Notes: generated from the sequence alone by a model not told the origin. Numbered from the stretch's first letter, positions 9,601-17,997 are shown. The stretch is DNA of 33,309 nucleotides from an uncultured Verrucomicrobiota bacterium (GCA_903848465.1 CAINGK010000112.1:1-33309); one strand, 5' to 3'. Numbers and translations: made by a program.

Positions 9601-10048
9601 TGCGCGCCTCACAGAGGCGGGTCGATTCACGACTGGTCGCCAGTTCCTGCGTGCGTGCCTGCACCCTGGACTCCAACTGCTCGTTGGCAGAGCGGATAGC
9701 AGCCAGCGCTTCTGTCACCTGATGGGTGGATTGTTTCAAACGCTCATGCACCACCGCAAAGAGCACCCCCATGCCCATAAACATGACCACTGAGAAGAGC
9801 GAGCGAGTGTCTTTGATGACGAATGAGCCTTCCGGTGGAATGAAGAAGTACCACACAATGAGGGTGGAGAAGGCCGTCGCCCAAAGTCCGCCGCGCAACG
9901 CGCCCAGCCACGAACTGAAAAAGACTGCGGGAAAAAACAGGAACCATACGAGCGGCTGTAGCCATGACCAGCACAGCCACTGCAAGCCGAGCGCCAGCAA
10001 CGGAAGCAACACCGCAGACCATGGCGGCAGCCAGCGTAAATGATTCAT
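6692..10048 (-). CDS. Membrane sensor histidine kinase, DUF4118-PAS-PAS-GAF-PAS-PAS-HisKA-HATPase
   Basis: This is an 1118-residue kinase. The first 105 residues contain about four hydrophobic helices with the KdpD-like DUF4118 pattern (FFIPPEGSF between helices). A short coiled coil follows, then two PAS domains (about 145-390), a GAF domain (about 400-570), two more PAS domains (about 590-860), and a second coiled coil. The HisKA domain has H905 in SYSVSHDLRAPLRAM, as in phytochrome-related kinases, and the HATPase domain has DNGTGFDM and GVGLAIVQRIIHRHGG. There is no receiver of its own, which fits the receiver gene lying directly downstream with a 4-base overlap. It is the first gene of the minus-strand operon, and any promoter must lie in 10049-10631. 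The ligand is unknown. Confidence 0.93.
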   Translation of the reverse strand: MNHLRWLPPWSAVLLPLLALGLQWLCWSWLQPLVWFLFFPAVFFSSWLGALRGGLWATAFSTLIVWYFFIPPEGSFVIKDTRSLFSVVMFMGMGVLFAVVHERLKQSTHQVTEALAAIRSANEQLESRVQARTQELATSRESTRLCEARMTGIVNSAMDTIISVDGHQNIVLFNAAAEKMFRCPAALALGQPLSRYISQGLQPVAGADLTSAAAPSQRLQQGLHGIRVDGEEFSIEGSVSQVEVAGQTIFTVILRDISERHQDEKAAALLAAIVESSADAIVGKDLTSIVTSWNAGAEIMFGYPASEMVGRSITLIIPPERHDEEALIMDRIKRGERLEHFETVRLTKAGESIAVSVTVSPIKDSQGRVVGASKIARNITERQRAQNELRVKQEHSYSLLRLARKLEQAESLSGILQAAGEELEATLGFHHAWFYLFSDDRRSMRLMMVNDRDKDAASEVESKEVLIAGDPMLEEIAAAESIVVVGDARADPRTNKQIVANLGSRTIVNMPVSMSGRKLGVIGAGSFGDEGVRLLSAAEREFFSALASHVAVVLDRTQEMERRRHAEETLREKEALLHAADRRLAEVVHGMTEACFVLDAGWNFIFVNDRSETLLRHRREQMLGHTIWEVFDKLLGTPMEACYRKVMTERIPLSFEAISPIAGRWLDVRLFPTGDGLAAFLLDVHERKLAEEKVRQLNAELEERVIERTAQLAAVNAELSHSRAELQGLFESLPGLYLVLTPSFKIVAVSDAYLQATMTERESIIGRGLFEVFPDNPDELGATGEINLRASLGRVLELRVPHTMAIQKYDIRRPDGVFEERYWSPINSPLLGADHQVQYIIHRVEDVTEFVRRKSQATSGSAEMNARMEQMEAEIFQSSQKVQAANKQLEAANKELESFSYSVSHDLRAPLRAMDGFSRAVMEDYGSQLPAEGQRYLQIIRTGAQRMGNLIDDLLSFSRLSRATLSKRTIDVGRLVQEALNELHSQREGREIQLNIADLPACEGDPALLKQVWINLLSNAFKYTQKRASTVVEIGCNKEGSANIYFVRDNGTGFDMRYANKLFGVFQRLHRAEDYEGTGVGLAIVQRIIHRHGGRVWAEAALDQGATFYFTLIGDNAP

Positions 10049-10631
10049 GGCCGTGACAACTTAGTTATACCCGCATGCTCTGGCAATAACCCATTCTGCC
10101 TCCAGGCAAGGTCAGTGCCTGGGCATTGAAGGAGCAGAGGTGTCTTCATAACCGTGTTGGGGGATGTTTATTATTGTTGCATGGCCGATCTATCTATTTT
10201 CGGCAGGCCGCAACAACAAGCAATGCGCATGTGCGATCACGTGTTGCCTAAGTTATTCGAACGGAGCGCTTCAGTTATAAATCTATATTTAGTATGGAAT
10301 GTAGCTGTGTCCCGCCAGCCATGACAAAGACTTAAACTTTCAACGCAGCACTCTATGATGTCGCCAGCTCTGTTTTTCCAAAACATGTGCGGTGCAACGG
10401 AACGCATCCCCCCATGGCCAAAGGCAATACCGCTCACCAACTGGAGCAGCACCAATCGGCACCTGCTAACGTTCATCGTTGAGCCATTTAACAGTTCAAC
10501 ACAGAAGCGAAAGACACCCATGCCAGATAGAGCAGGCCAGCCTTCGTTGTGGCACACCCACCGTTTCTGAAAAATTCCTCGTAATCGGCTCAGTAATTGC
10601 GCTAGTCCCGCCCTAAATCGTTGTTTACGCC
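10049..10631. other. Divergent intergenic region between the kinase operon and the Ser/Thr kinase
   Basis: This 583-base stretch separates two divergently transcribed signalling genes and must hold both promoters. It is AT-richer than its flanks, for example around 10140-10300. Open frames here (10237-10662 minus, 10355-10570 plus) have no recognisable protein character, and the first runs into the start of the Ser/Thr kinase gene. No clear Shine-Dalgarno site precedes the kinase ATG at 10632. No convincing operator, small RNA or riboswitch was recognised. Confidence 0.5.
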
Positions 10632-13600
10632 ATGTCTGAAGAACCTGCGACACACGGGCCAACGCCAGCCAATTATCAGCGAACGACAGGTGGGCATCTG
10701 CGCTGGCAGCCGCCGACGCCGGAACATTTGCAGACGCTGCTTCCCGCTTATGAAATTCTGAGCATCATCGGCAAAGGCGGCATGGGCGCGGTGTACCAGG
10801 GCCGGCAGAAATCGCTGGACCGCCTCGTCGCTATCAAGCTCCTGCCGCCCGAAGCGGCGGACAATGACATGGAGTTTGTCGCACGCTTCAAGAACGAGGC
10901 GCGCACCATGGCCAAAATGAACCACCCGGCCATCGTGCATGTGTACGACTTTGGCGAAACCTTGGACGGCCAGCTCTACATCGTCATGGAGTACATCGAC
11001 GGCACGGACGTGGCCAAAATGCTCCAAAGCCAGGGCAAACTGCCGCCGGAGCACGCGCTTGCCATCTCCGCCCACGTTTGTGATGCGCTGCAGTATGCGC
11101 ACACGCACGGGGTCGTGCATCGGGACATCAAACCGGCCAACATCCTTCTCAACATGGAAGGCCAAATCAAAGTGGCCGACTTCGGTCTGACCAAGACCAC
11201 CGACACCAGTCAGGCGGGCCTCACAAAGACCAACATGGCGATGGGGACGCCGGACTTTGTGGCTCCAGAAACACTGACGCCGGGCATGAACGTGGATGGC
11301 CGCGCGGATTTATACGCCGTCGGCGTGATGCTCTACAACATGCTCACCGGCCAGGTGCCGCGCGGTGCCTTCCGCATGCCCAGTGTCACCAGCGCCACGG
11401 ACATGCGCTTCGACAAGATCATCGGCCAATGCATGGAGATGGATCCTGCGATGCGCTACCAAACCGCGTTCGACGTACGTCGTGACCTGGACGTGATCCT
11501 CACAACGCCACTGGCCAAACCAGGGGTGCGGACCATCTCGGTCAAACCGCGCGATCTGCCGCAGAAGCCGGTGGGCAAGAGCCCCAGCACACCCCAGCAG
11601 CAGCGTCCACCAGGCAGCGCTGGAGTGCCCGTGCGGACCAGTCAGCCACCGCCGAGCGGTCCGGCGGCCAAGCCAGCCCCTCCGCCAGCCAAAACGGGCC
11701 AGCGCGCTCAGGCACCCGCCGCGCCGCCGCAGAAATCAAAGGCAGGCATGATCTACGGCATCGCCGCAGTGGTGGCCGTCGTGGCGGCAGCAGTGGCTTT
11801 CCTTCTTTCGAGCGGGAAGAAACCAACGGCCCAGACCGCCTCGAAGCCCCGGGAAAACACCACAACCACACCTGCCAGTACCGCACTGCATTCCGGCACT
11901 TTCACGCTCGAAGCCGCCGATGGGAAGCCCTCTGGTGGAGCAAGGCCTGATGAAAAGGCCGTTGTCATCTACGACTGGGGCACCGGTTCCAATCTCGAAT
12001 GGAGCCAGGATCAAGTGGACGCTGGCACCTACCAGATCACGCTCAGCGCCGGTGGTTTCCGCCCGCGCGATCATGAGATGCGGCTGGAAATAGGCAGCCA
12101 GTCTTTGAGCTTTCACCTGCGGAGTGACACTGGCAGCGGCTACAAGACCTCAGATTATCCCGTCGGTCTCATTACCCTGCCTTCCAGAGCCAGGGGCATC
12201 CGGCTTCGGTGTTTGAATGAAGGTAAGGTGGCGAAAGAAAAATATCAGGAAAACACCTTCCACCTCAGAGCGGTCAAGTTCACCGCCACCAAGCCTGCTG
12301 CACCCGCGTTAGCAGCCAGTCCGACCGCTGCCTACAAACCTAACGCCGTCCTCACCTTCGCCGGCCACCGCTACCAGCTCGTGCCAGAGAAGCTCAAATG
12401 GGACGCTGCCAAGGCCAAAGCCGAATCCATGGGTGGACACCTGGCAACGATCACCACCAAGGAGGAAAACGACTGGGTATGGGGCAGTATCATGTCGAAA
12501 CTGAAGAAGACGGCGGCTGATCCCACTGGCGACCGTTGTTTCATCGGTGCCATCCAGCGCAAAGCACCGGATGGACCGTGGGAATGGATCACCGGCGAGC
12601 CGTTCTCCCTCCAGACATGGATGGGCAGGTTTCCCGACGACAAAAACAACTCCGGCAAAGTGGCCACGCTGCAATCCAAAAGCTGGGATGATGTGACCCA
12701 AAGCTACGAAGCCCTGTCCTTCCTCGTTGAGTGGAATGACGCGGCTCCCGCCAAGCCTGCACCTCTGGCACTCACCAGCCCCGTGAACCTCCTCGCTTAC
12801 GTCGATGTGAAGCGCGATGCGGTCTATGGCGAATGGACCCTCAGTGAAGAAGGGTTGCTGCTGAAGCAGGCCGCAGGAATGAAACTCCTCGGCTTCCACG
12901 AAGACCTGCCGGATGAATACGACTTCGAAATCGAATTCACCCCGGCTAAAGGAGAGCGGGAGGTGATCCAGGTGCTGCCGGTATCAGGTGGCACAGCCTT
13001 GCATTGGCGCATGGGCGTCAACAAAAACGACCCGACCTTGTTCGCCTTTGGTCCTGTGCTGGATGGCAAGAATCCGGAAGACCCCAAGCGCACTGAGGCG
13101 GTGGTGAACCATCCACGGCTTCAGGCAGACCATCGCTACCGCAGCACCGTGGAAGTGCGCAAAGGCTCTCTGCGCGCCCTGCTGGATGGCAAGGAAGTGC
13201 TGAAATGGAGCGGCGACTTCAAACGCTTTCCCATGGAAAAGAGTGCTGCCCTCAAATTGCGCGATCCCTTGCAGGCAGGTGTGGGCGGACATGACAGCGG
13301 GATCATCTTCCACAAAGCCGAGCTACGGCCTCCGAGCGCAGCCCCATCTGTAGCCGAGGTTGTGAAGCCTGCGGAACCTGCCCCCAAAACCCCGCCGATG
13401 CCCGCCGCCGAGCCCGCGCAGCCTGCGGACCCACGCCTGGCACAGCTTGAAGCAGGTTATCAAACACACTACGACTCAGACGCCCAAAAGCCCTTCCTCG
13501 CTGCGGTCGCCGCCTTGAACCAAAGCTACGCCGCCAACGGCATCTCCCGCGCACGCGCAGCCGCGCAGTCGAAGGGCAGCCTCGCGGAAGTCAACGCGCT

Positions 13601-14675
13601 GGATGCCGAGAAGACCGCCATCGAATCCGGCGGCGGTGTGCCAGTCGAAGATGCTGCGGACGCCCCTGAATCCATCAAAACCCTGCGCAGCACCTACCGC
13701 ACTGTGCTGGCCAGGCTCACCGCCGAACGCGACGCCAAAGCCGCGCCTCTCCTCCAGCTTTACCTCGGGGCGCTGGACGTTTACGTCGCCGATCTCACCA
13801 AAGCAGACAAAATCGACGAGGCCAGAAAAGTGCAGGCTCTGCGCGATGCCAAGGCCCAACAAGCCACCGCCCCACCCGTTGAGATCGCTCAGCAAAGCAC
13901 CGCCACGGGGAACGGCTTCACCAACAGCCTCGGCATGAAGTTCGTCCCCGTCAAAGGCACTGACATCCTCTTCTGCATCCACGAAACGCGACGCCAAGAC
14001 TACGCCGCCTTCGCCGCTGACACCCCTTCCCTGGATGGCGCATGGAAAACTGCGAACCGGAATGGCGTGCCTGTCGGCGACAAGGATGACCATCCCGTGG
14101 TCAGCGTGAGCTGGGACCATGCGCATCAGTTTTGTGCATGGCTCAGCAAAAAAGAAGGCAAAACCTACCGGCTCCCCACCGATGAAGAATGGAGCATGGC
14201 CGTCGGCATCGGACACCAGGAGAACCGCAGAAAAGACTCCACCCCCGGGTCCCTGCGTTTCGGCGTGAAGGATGAATACCCCTGGGGCGGTCACTTCCCC
14301 CCGAAGACCAAGGACAAGGCCGGAAACTACCATGACATCTCCTGCGCTGAGAAGTTCAAGACCACACCCAAGCTGGTGGAATCCAAGTTGGAAGACTACG
14401 ATGACGGCTTTGCCACCACGGCTCCGGTGATGAGCTTCAAACCAAACAAGCTCGGCCTCTACGACCTCGGCGGCAACGTCGATGAATGGGTGGAGGATTG
14501 GTACGAAACCTCCCAAAAGGAACACACCACGCGCGGTATGAACTGGATCAGCGCCGGCGGCAATATGCACCAGGAAACACTCTCCTCCTTTCGAGGACAT
14601 TACGCCCCTGACAAACATGAAAACACCACCGGCTTCCGCGTGGTCCTCGAAGTCCCGAAATCCGCCGCGCAGTGA
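10632..14675 (+). CDS. Membrane Ser/Thr protein kinase with C-type-lectin-like and SUMF1-like extracellular domains
   Basis: This is a 1347-residue Hanks-type kinase. The glycine loop is GKGGMGAV (47-54), with K69, E89, HRDIKPAN (163-170) and DFG (183-185), so the kinase should be active. A Pro/Ala-rich linker (about 300-370) leads to one membrane helix (about 373-397). Outside the membrane come a CBM-like beta domain (about 410-545) and a C-type-lectin-like domain (about 570-705, with WEWITGEP and FLVEW). A LamG/DUF1080-like domain (about 720-895), a helical Ala-rich segment and a C-terminal SUMF1/FGE-sulfatase fold (about 1094-1347, PVVSVSWDHA, YRLPTDEEW, GGNVDEWVEDWY) follow. The last 90 residues contain no cysteine, so the SUMF1 domain lacks the formylglycine-generating active site and probably binds rather than catalyses. 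It likely senses extracellular carbohydrate or envelope state. Confidence 0.93.
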   Translation: MSEEPATHGPTPANYQRTTGGHLRWQPPTPEHLQTLLPAYEILSIIGKGGMGAVYQGRQKSLDRLVAIKLLPPEAADNDMEFVARFKNEARTMAKMNHPAIVHVYDFGETLDGQLYIVMEYIDGTDVAKMLQSQGKLPPEHALAISAHVCDALQYAHTHGVVHRDIKPANILLNMEGQIKVADFGLTKTTDTSQAGLTKTNMAMGTPDFVAPETLTPGMNVDGRADLYAVGVMLYNMLTGQVPRGAFRMPSVTSATDMRFDKIIGQCMEMDPAMRYQTAFDVRRDLDVILTTPLAKPGVRTISVKPRDLPQKPVGKSPSTPQQQRPPGSAGVPVRTSQPPPSGPAAKPAPPPAKTGQRAQAPAAPPQKSKAGMIYGIAAVVAVVAAAVAFLLSSGKKPTAQTASKPRENTTTTPASTALHSGTFTLEAADGKPSGGARPDEKAVVIYDWGTGSNLEWSQDQVDAGTYQITLSAGGFRPRDHEMRLEIGSQSLSFHLRSDTGSGYKTSDYPVGLITLPSRARGIRLRCLNEGKVAKEKYQENTFHLRAVKFTATKPAAPALAASPTAAYKPNAVLTFAGHRYQLVPEKLKWDAAKAKAESMGGHLATITTKEENDWVWGSIMSKLKKTAADPTGDRCFIGAIQRKAPDGPWEWITGEPFSLQTWMGRFPDDKNNSGKVATLQSKSWDDVTQSYEALSFLVEWNDAAPAKPAPLALTSPVNLLAYVDVKRDAVYGEWTLSEEGLLLKQAAGMKLLGFHEDLPDEYDFEIEFTPAKGEREVIQVLPVSGGTALHWRMGVNKNDPTLFAFGPVLDGKNPEDPKRTEAVVNHPRLQADHRYRSTVEVRKGSLRALLDGKEVLKWSGDFKRFPMEKSAALKLRDPLQAGVGGHDSGIIFHKAELRPPSAAPSVAEVVKPAEPAPKTPPMPAAEPAQPADPRLAQLEAGYQTHYDSDAQKPFLAAVAALNQSYAANGISRARAAAQSKGSLAEVNALDAEKTAIESGGGVPVEDAADAPESIKTLRSTYRTVLARLTAERDAKAAPLLQLYLGALDVYVADLTKADKIDEARKVQALRDAKAQQATAPPVEIAQQSTATGNGFTNSLGMKFVPVKGTDILFCIHETRRQDYAAFAADTPSLDGAWKTANRNGVPVGDKDDHPVVSVSWDHAHQFCAWLSKKEGKTYRLPTDEEWSMAVGIGHQENRRKDSTPGSLRFGVKDEYPWGGHFPPKTKDKAGNYHDISCAEKFKTTPKLVESKLEDYDDGFATTAPVMSFKPNKLGLYDLGGNVDEWVEDWYETSQKEHTTRGMNWISAGGNMHQETLSSFRGHYAPDKHENTTGFRVVLEVPKSAAQ

Positions 14676-14721
14676 TGTCGCGATGCTGACAGCACGGCAT
14701 GCTTCGGCATAAATCACCCAG

Positions 14722-15132
14722 ATGCCTCTGCGCCGTTATCTGCAAAACCTCTCCACCGGCCGCACCATCCTCTGGTGTTACTTCATCTGGTGGGCGCTCA
14801 GCATCATCCACCATTTCGATCCCACGCCGCGCATCTGGCTGACCTCGCTGGGTCTCAGCGGCATCATTGGCTTCGCGCTGATCATCAGCACCCAGTCTGC
14901 ATCCGCCGTCCGCGCTCGCTTGGACCTATGGGTCGTCTTCCGGCTCTTCCTCATGCCCTTCTGCGTCTCCAGCTTCGCCGCTTTGGTAAAGGACGCAGGC
15001 TACCTGCTGGTGTTCCCACCATCATGGTCTGAAAACGCCACCGGCATCGGCTTGATCGCCCTGTTTTTACTCCTGGTGTGGGGCGTCAAAAAACACGCCA
15101 CTAACGACCGGGCAGGCCCCGCCGCCGGATAA
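14722..15132 (+). CDS. Small membrane protein, four predicted helices, function unknown
   Basis: This 136-residue hydrophobic protein was not recognised as any family. Four probable membrane segments are visible: residues about 13-32 (ILWCYFIWWALSII), 37-55 (LTSLGLSGIIGFALII), 70-98 and 108-126 (IGLIALFLLLVWGV). Charged residues cluster at both termini, with a basic C-terminal tail. It begins 46 bases after the Ser/Thr kinase stop and ends 45 bases before the DUF3500 gene, so it may share a transcript with both. The start ATG at 14722 opens the only hydrophobic frame; no strong Shine-Dalgarno site precedes it. Confidence 0.7.
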   Translation: MPLRRYLQNLSTGRTILWCYFIWWALSIIHHFDPTPRIWLTSLGLSGIIGFALIISTQSASAVRARLDLWVVFRLFLMPFCVSSFAALVKDAGYLLVFPPSWSENATGIGLIALFLLLVWGVKKHATNDRAGPAAG

Positions 15133-15176
15133 AAACAAAACTTTCCATTCCAGCCCGCGTTTGATACAACCCCGCC

Positions 15177-16157
15177 ATGAACACGCTCCACATCCCTTCG
15201 GCCAACCGCCGTGACTTTATCACCCGCAGCGCGCAGGTCGCCGCTGCAGGCCTGCTTGGCTCCGCCTTCGGTGCCCCTTCCGCCGCCACCTCTGAAACCC
15301 TCGTCCAGCAACTTTACGGCAGCATGGACGAAGCCCAGCGCAAGACGCTCTGCTTCGACTGGAGCGATCCGCGCCGCCTCAAGGTGGACAACAACTGGCA
15401 CATCACCCCGCAGAAAATCCGTGACGTGCTCAAGCCCGACCAGCAGGAGCTCGTGCGCGAGATCTTCGACAAGCTGCACAGCGACGAGTACAAAGCCGAG
15501 GTCTGGCGTCAGTTTGACCAGGACAACAAAGGCGACGGCGGCTTCGGCAGCGCCTCCATCGCGCTCTTTAGTGAACCCGGCACCAGTCAGTTCGAGTTCG
15601 TCCTCACCGGCCGCCACTGCACCCGCCGCTGCGATGGCGACAGCGAGAAAGGCGTCGCTTTCGGCGGCCCCATTTTCTATGGCCACGCCGCCCAGGGCTT
15701 CAATGAAAAGCCCGACCACCCCGGCAACGCCTACTGGTACCAGGCCAAGCGCGCCAACGAAGTCTTCCAGGCTCTCGACGGCAAGCAGCGCGAGCTCGCC
15801 CTGCTCGGCGAATCCCGTGACGAAGACGGCAACAACACCGTGAAGCTCACCGGCAAAACCAAAGGCCTCGAAGGCATCTCCGTCTCCGACCTCAGCGCCG
15901 ACCAGAAAGACCTCGTCAAAAAAGTCATCGCCGATTTGCTGAAACCCTTCCGCCAGTCCGAACGCGAAGAGTCCATGAAGTACATCGAAGCCAGCGGCTT
16001 CGACAACCTGCACATGGCCTTCTTCAAAAACCAGGACGTCGGCAAAGACGGCATCTGGGACGTCTGGCAGATCGAAGGCCCCAACATGGTCTGGTTCTTC
16101 CGCGGCGACCCCCACGTCCACTGCTGGGCGCATATTCGTGCGCCGCAGGGGGTGTAG
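15177..16157 (+). CDS. DUF3500 domain protein with Tat signal
   Basis: The product has 326 residues. The N-terminus has a twin-arginine signal (R11-R12 in NRRDFI) followed by an Ala/Gly/Leu-rich stretch, so it is probably exported folded through Tat. The rest matches DUF3500, a family of unknown function frequent in Verrucomicrobiota and Planctomycetota. Recognisable features are LYGSMDEAQRKTLCFDW, a Cys/His-containing GRHCTRRCDGD segment and GGPIFYGHAAQGFNEKPDHPG, with HVHCWAHIR close to the C-terminus. The conserved His and Cys residues might bind a metal, but that is inference. It is the third same-strand gene after the Ser/Thr kinase, with short spacing. Confidence 0.88.
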   Translation: MNTLHIPSANRRDFITRSAQVAAAGLLGSAFGAPSAATSETLVQQLYGSMDEAQRKTLCFDWSDPRRLKVDNNWHITPQKIRDVLKPDQQELVREIFDKLHSDEYKAEVWRQFDQDNKGDGGFGSASIALFSEPGTSQFEFVLTGRHCTRRCDGDSEKGVAFGGPIFYGHAAQGFNEKPDHPGNAYWYQAKRANEVFQALDGKQRELALLGESRDEDGNNTVKLTGKTKGLEGISVSDLSADQKDLVKKVIADLLKPFRQSEREESMKYIEASGFDNLHMAFFKNQDVGKDGIWDVWQIEGPNMVWFFRGDPHVHCWAHIRAPQGV

Positions 16158-16169
16158 TCAGTTGGTTTT

Positions 16170-16300
16170 GAAGGCCAACGGCCTTCCGTATTTCAGCCCA
16201 GGGGTGCCGAGCTTTAGCGAGTGCTCCCCTGGGTTGAGTCCAGCACTACCGTCCCGCTCAAGCTCGAACCCTGAAAGGGTTCCGTCCATCGCCGCCGCAC
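16170..16300. repeat. Palindromic dispersed repeat (REP-like)
   Basis: Two hairpins lie close together. CCCAGGGG at 16197-16204 pairs with CCCCTGGG at 16226-16233, and the loop carries GAGCTTTAGCGAG (16209-16221). AACCCT at 16267-16272 pairs with AGGGTT at 16276-16281 around a GAA loop. The loop motif recurs exactly, inverted, at 21060-21072, and the second repeat also contains a CCCTTTCAGGG-type hairpin. This is the pattern of a family of short noncoding repeats common in Verrucomicrobiota genomes. It separates the DUF3500 gene from the ATPase/TOPRIM pair and may also stop transcription. Confidence 0.7.
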
Positions 16301-16381
16301 CTTGCAACTCCGTGCCAACCTTCAGCGCGCAGAATAACCGGTTTGCATCATCATGTATGACCGTCATAATCACGTGCTTCC

Positions 16382-17347
16382 ATGCTGACCTCCCTCGAGA
16401 TCGAAAACTTCAAATGCTTCCGCCAGCTGAAAATCAATCCGCTGGCCAAGGTCAATTTGTTTGTCGGCACCAGCAACTCAGGTAAAACAGCGGTGCTTGA
16501 AGCTGTATCGCTTTTGCCAGGGACCGGGGCGCATCCCAAAGGGGACATCAACCTGATGCTTTTTCGCAATGGAACTTCGGACCCAGTAGTGAACGATGAG
16601 TATGCCAAATGGCTTTTTCATGATTCGTTTCTTGAGTTCGCGATAACCATAACCGCATCAAGCGATGAGAGTCCGCGCGAAACACAAACCATCCTGTCTT
16701 TGATAACAGATCCAACCATAGGATCTGATTTTTCGTTGAAGTGCACCCCTCCCATATTTGTGCGATTTGTCCCCCGCAAACCAAGTCGCAAGATCGGCGT
16801 GGTGACTACAAGCAAACTGGCCGCTGCCGATCTTGCCCGTAGTTATGATCGTTGGACTCTAAGAGCAGAGAATGATGATAGATTTGTTGGATTTCTAAAA
16901 TCCGTGGACCAGCGGGTAAAGTCTCTGCGTGCGATGGAGCACACTGGACAGCGCATGCTTTATGCCGATGTCCGTCTTCCAGAGCGGATTGCACTTCCTT
17001 TGCTCGGTGAAGGGTTTAATCGACTGGTGCAAATTTATGGGGCCATCATTGGTGAAGGCGCGGACATCGTGCTCATCGACGAAATCGAAAACGGACTCCA
17101 CTGGAGCGCCCTCCCACAAATCTGGACCGGCATCCGTGAAGCGGTAACCAAAGAAGAAGTTCAAATCTTTGCTACCACTCACTCTCTGGAGTGCATCGCC
17201 GCCGCTTCTGAAGCCTTCAAGGGCGAACCCAAAAACGATCTGGCGGTTCATCGTCTGGAACGCCTCGATAACGGCGACATCCGATGTGTGACGATGAACG
17301 AAGAAGAACTGGAGCGCATGCTGGAGCGCGACTGGGAGGTGCGCTGA
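16382..17347 (+). CDS. AAA family ATPase (OLD/PARIS-like), first gene of an ATPase-TOPRIM pair
   Basis: This is a 321-residue ABC/SMC-like ATPase of the AAA_15/AAA_21 type. The N-terminus LTSLEIENFKCF is the usual start of this group. Walker A is GTSNSGKT (29-36). Walker B is IVLIDEIENG with D233/E234, followed by the switch histidine H267 in FATTHS. It has no nuclease or TOPRIM domain of its own; that function sits in the next gene, which starts in a TGATG overlap, so the pair is almost certainly translated together. The closest logic is split OLD nucleases and PARIS (ATPase AriA with TOPRIM protein AriB), which act in phage defence. The middle of the gene (16600-16900) is AT-richer than its neighbours, consistent with transfer. 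The defence role is inference. Confidence 0.88.
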   Translation: MLTSLEIENFKCFRQLKINPLAKVNLFVGTSNSGKTAVLEAVSLLPGTGAHPKGDINLMLFRNGTSDPVVNDEYAKWLFHDSFLEFAITITASSDESPRETQTILSLITDPTIGSDFSLKCTPPIFVRFVPRKPSRKIGVVTTSKLAAADLARSYDRWTLRAENDDRFVGFLKSVDQRVKSLRAMEHTGQRMLYADVRLPERIALPLLGEGFNRLVQIYGAIIGEGADIVLIDEIENGLHWSALPQIWTGIREAVTKEEVQIFATTHSLECIAAASEAFKGEPKNDLAVHRLERLDNGDIRCVTMNEEELERMLERDWEVR

Positions 17348-17997
17348 TGTCTGCCAACCGCAAGCCTCTGACCATCTCAAAGCCCGGTCTTCTGCTGTGC
17401 GAAGGCGAAGATGAGGTGAAATTTTTCAACGCTTGGTTTTTCGACCTCAACATCACCGATGTTCAGGTCATTGCGTACGAAGGGAAAGCGCGACTGGCGA
17501 CGTTCCTGACCGATGTCGTCAAACTGAAAGGCTTTAACCTCGTTAACCGCGCGGGCATCATTCGCGATGCTGACGAAGACGCTTCAGGAGCCTTGCAAAG
17601 TGTCGAGTACGCTTTGGCCCAAGCTCCTGATGAATTACGGCAGCATAATCCGAAGATTTTCGTTCTCCCCGGTGACGGAAAACCTGGAGCACTGGAATCG
17701 CTCTGGCTGGCTTCGCTGGAGGGAAGCCCGATGGAGACATGCGTTGAAGACTTTTTCCGCTGTGCAGAGACCAAAGGTTGGAAGCCCTCAGACACTTTCG
17801 CCAAGAATGACAAGGCCCGCGCCCAGCTTTGGATCGCCACGAAAGAAGTGCCGAACGAGCGATTCGGCCTCGCCGCTTGGCACGGAAGAAAAGACATGGA
17901 CAAGCCTTGGATGCAGGAAAAGTGGGTGGATTTCGATCACTCCTGTTTTGCACCGTTGAAGGCGTTCTTGCTCGGCACGTTCGCTTCGCCGAACTGA
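17347..17997 (+). CDS. DUF3226/DUF4435-like TOPRIM protein, partner of the ATPase
   Basis: The product has 216 residues. A TOPRIM-like core is visible: a conserved glutamate in GLLLCEGEDE (E19), then IIRDADED with D74 and D76 forming the DxD. These residues bind divalent metal in OLD-family nucleases, primases and RNase M5. The overall layout, including FVLPGDGKPGALESLW, fits DUF3226. The ATG at 17347 shares its A with the TGA of the ATPase gene. An in-frame start 63 bases upstream was rejected because it lies inside the ATPase gene and adds no domain. The likely role is the effector or nuclease half of a two-gene defence system gated by the ATPase. No third component is evident; the next gene is an SDR enzyme. 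Confidence 0.82.
   Translation: MSANRKPLTISKPGLLLCEGEDEVKFFNAWFFDLNITDVQVIAYEGKARLATFLTDVVKLKGFNLVNRAGIIRDADEDASGALQSVEYALAQAPDELRQHNPKIFVLPGDGKPGALESLWLASLEGSPMETCVEDFFRCAETKGWKPSDTFAKNDKARAQLWIATKEVPNERFGLAAWHGRKDMDKPWMQEKWVDFDHSCFAPLKAFLLGTFASPN

Noticed and set aside
10237..10662. 141-codon minus-strand frame before the Ser/Thr kinase
   Set aside because: It overlaps the kinase start, has no recognisable motif and poor protein-like composition.
13476..14717. 413-codon minus-strand open frame
   Set aside because: Antisense to the SUMF1-like part of the Ser/Thr kinase; no domain character of its own.
15000..16133. 377-codon minus-strand open frame
   Set aside because: Antisense to the DUF3500 gene, with repetitive Val/Ala/Glu composition typical of shadows in GC-rich DNA.
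16382..17997. Gabija (GajA-GajB) system
   Set aside because: The ATPase has no fused TOPRIM domain and no UvrD-like helicase lies next to it; the split pair fits OLD/PARIS logic better.
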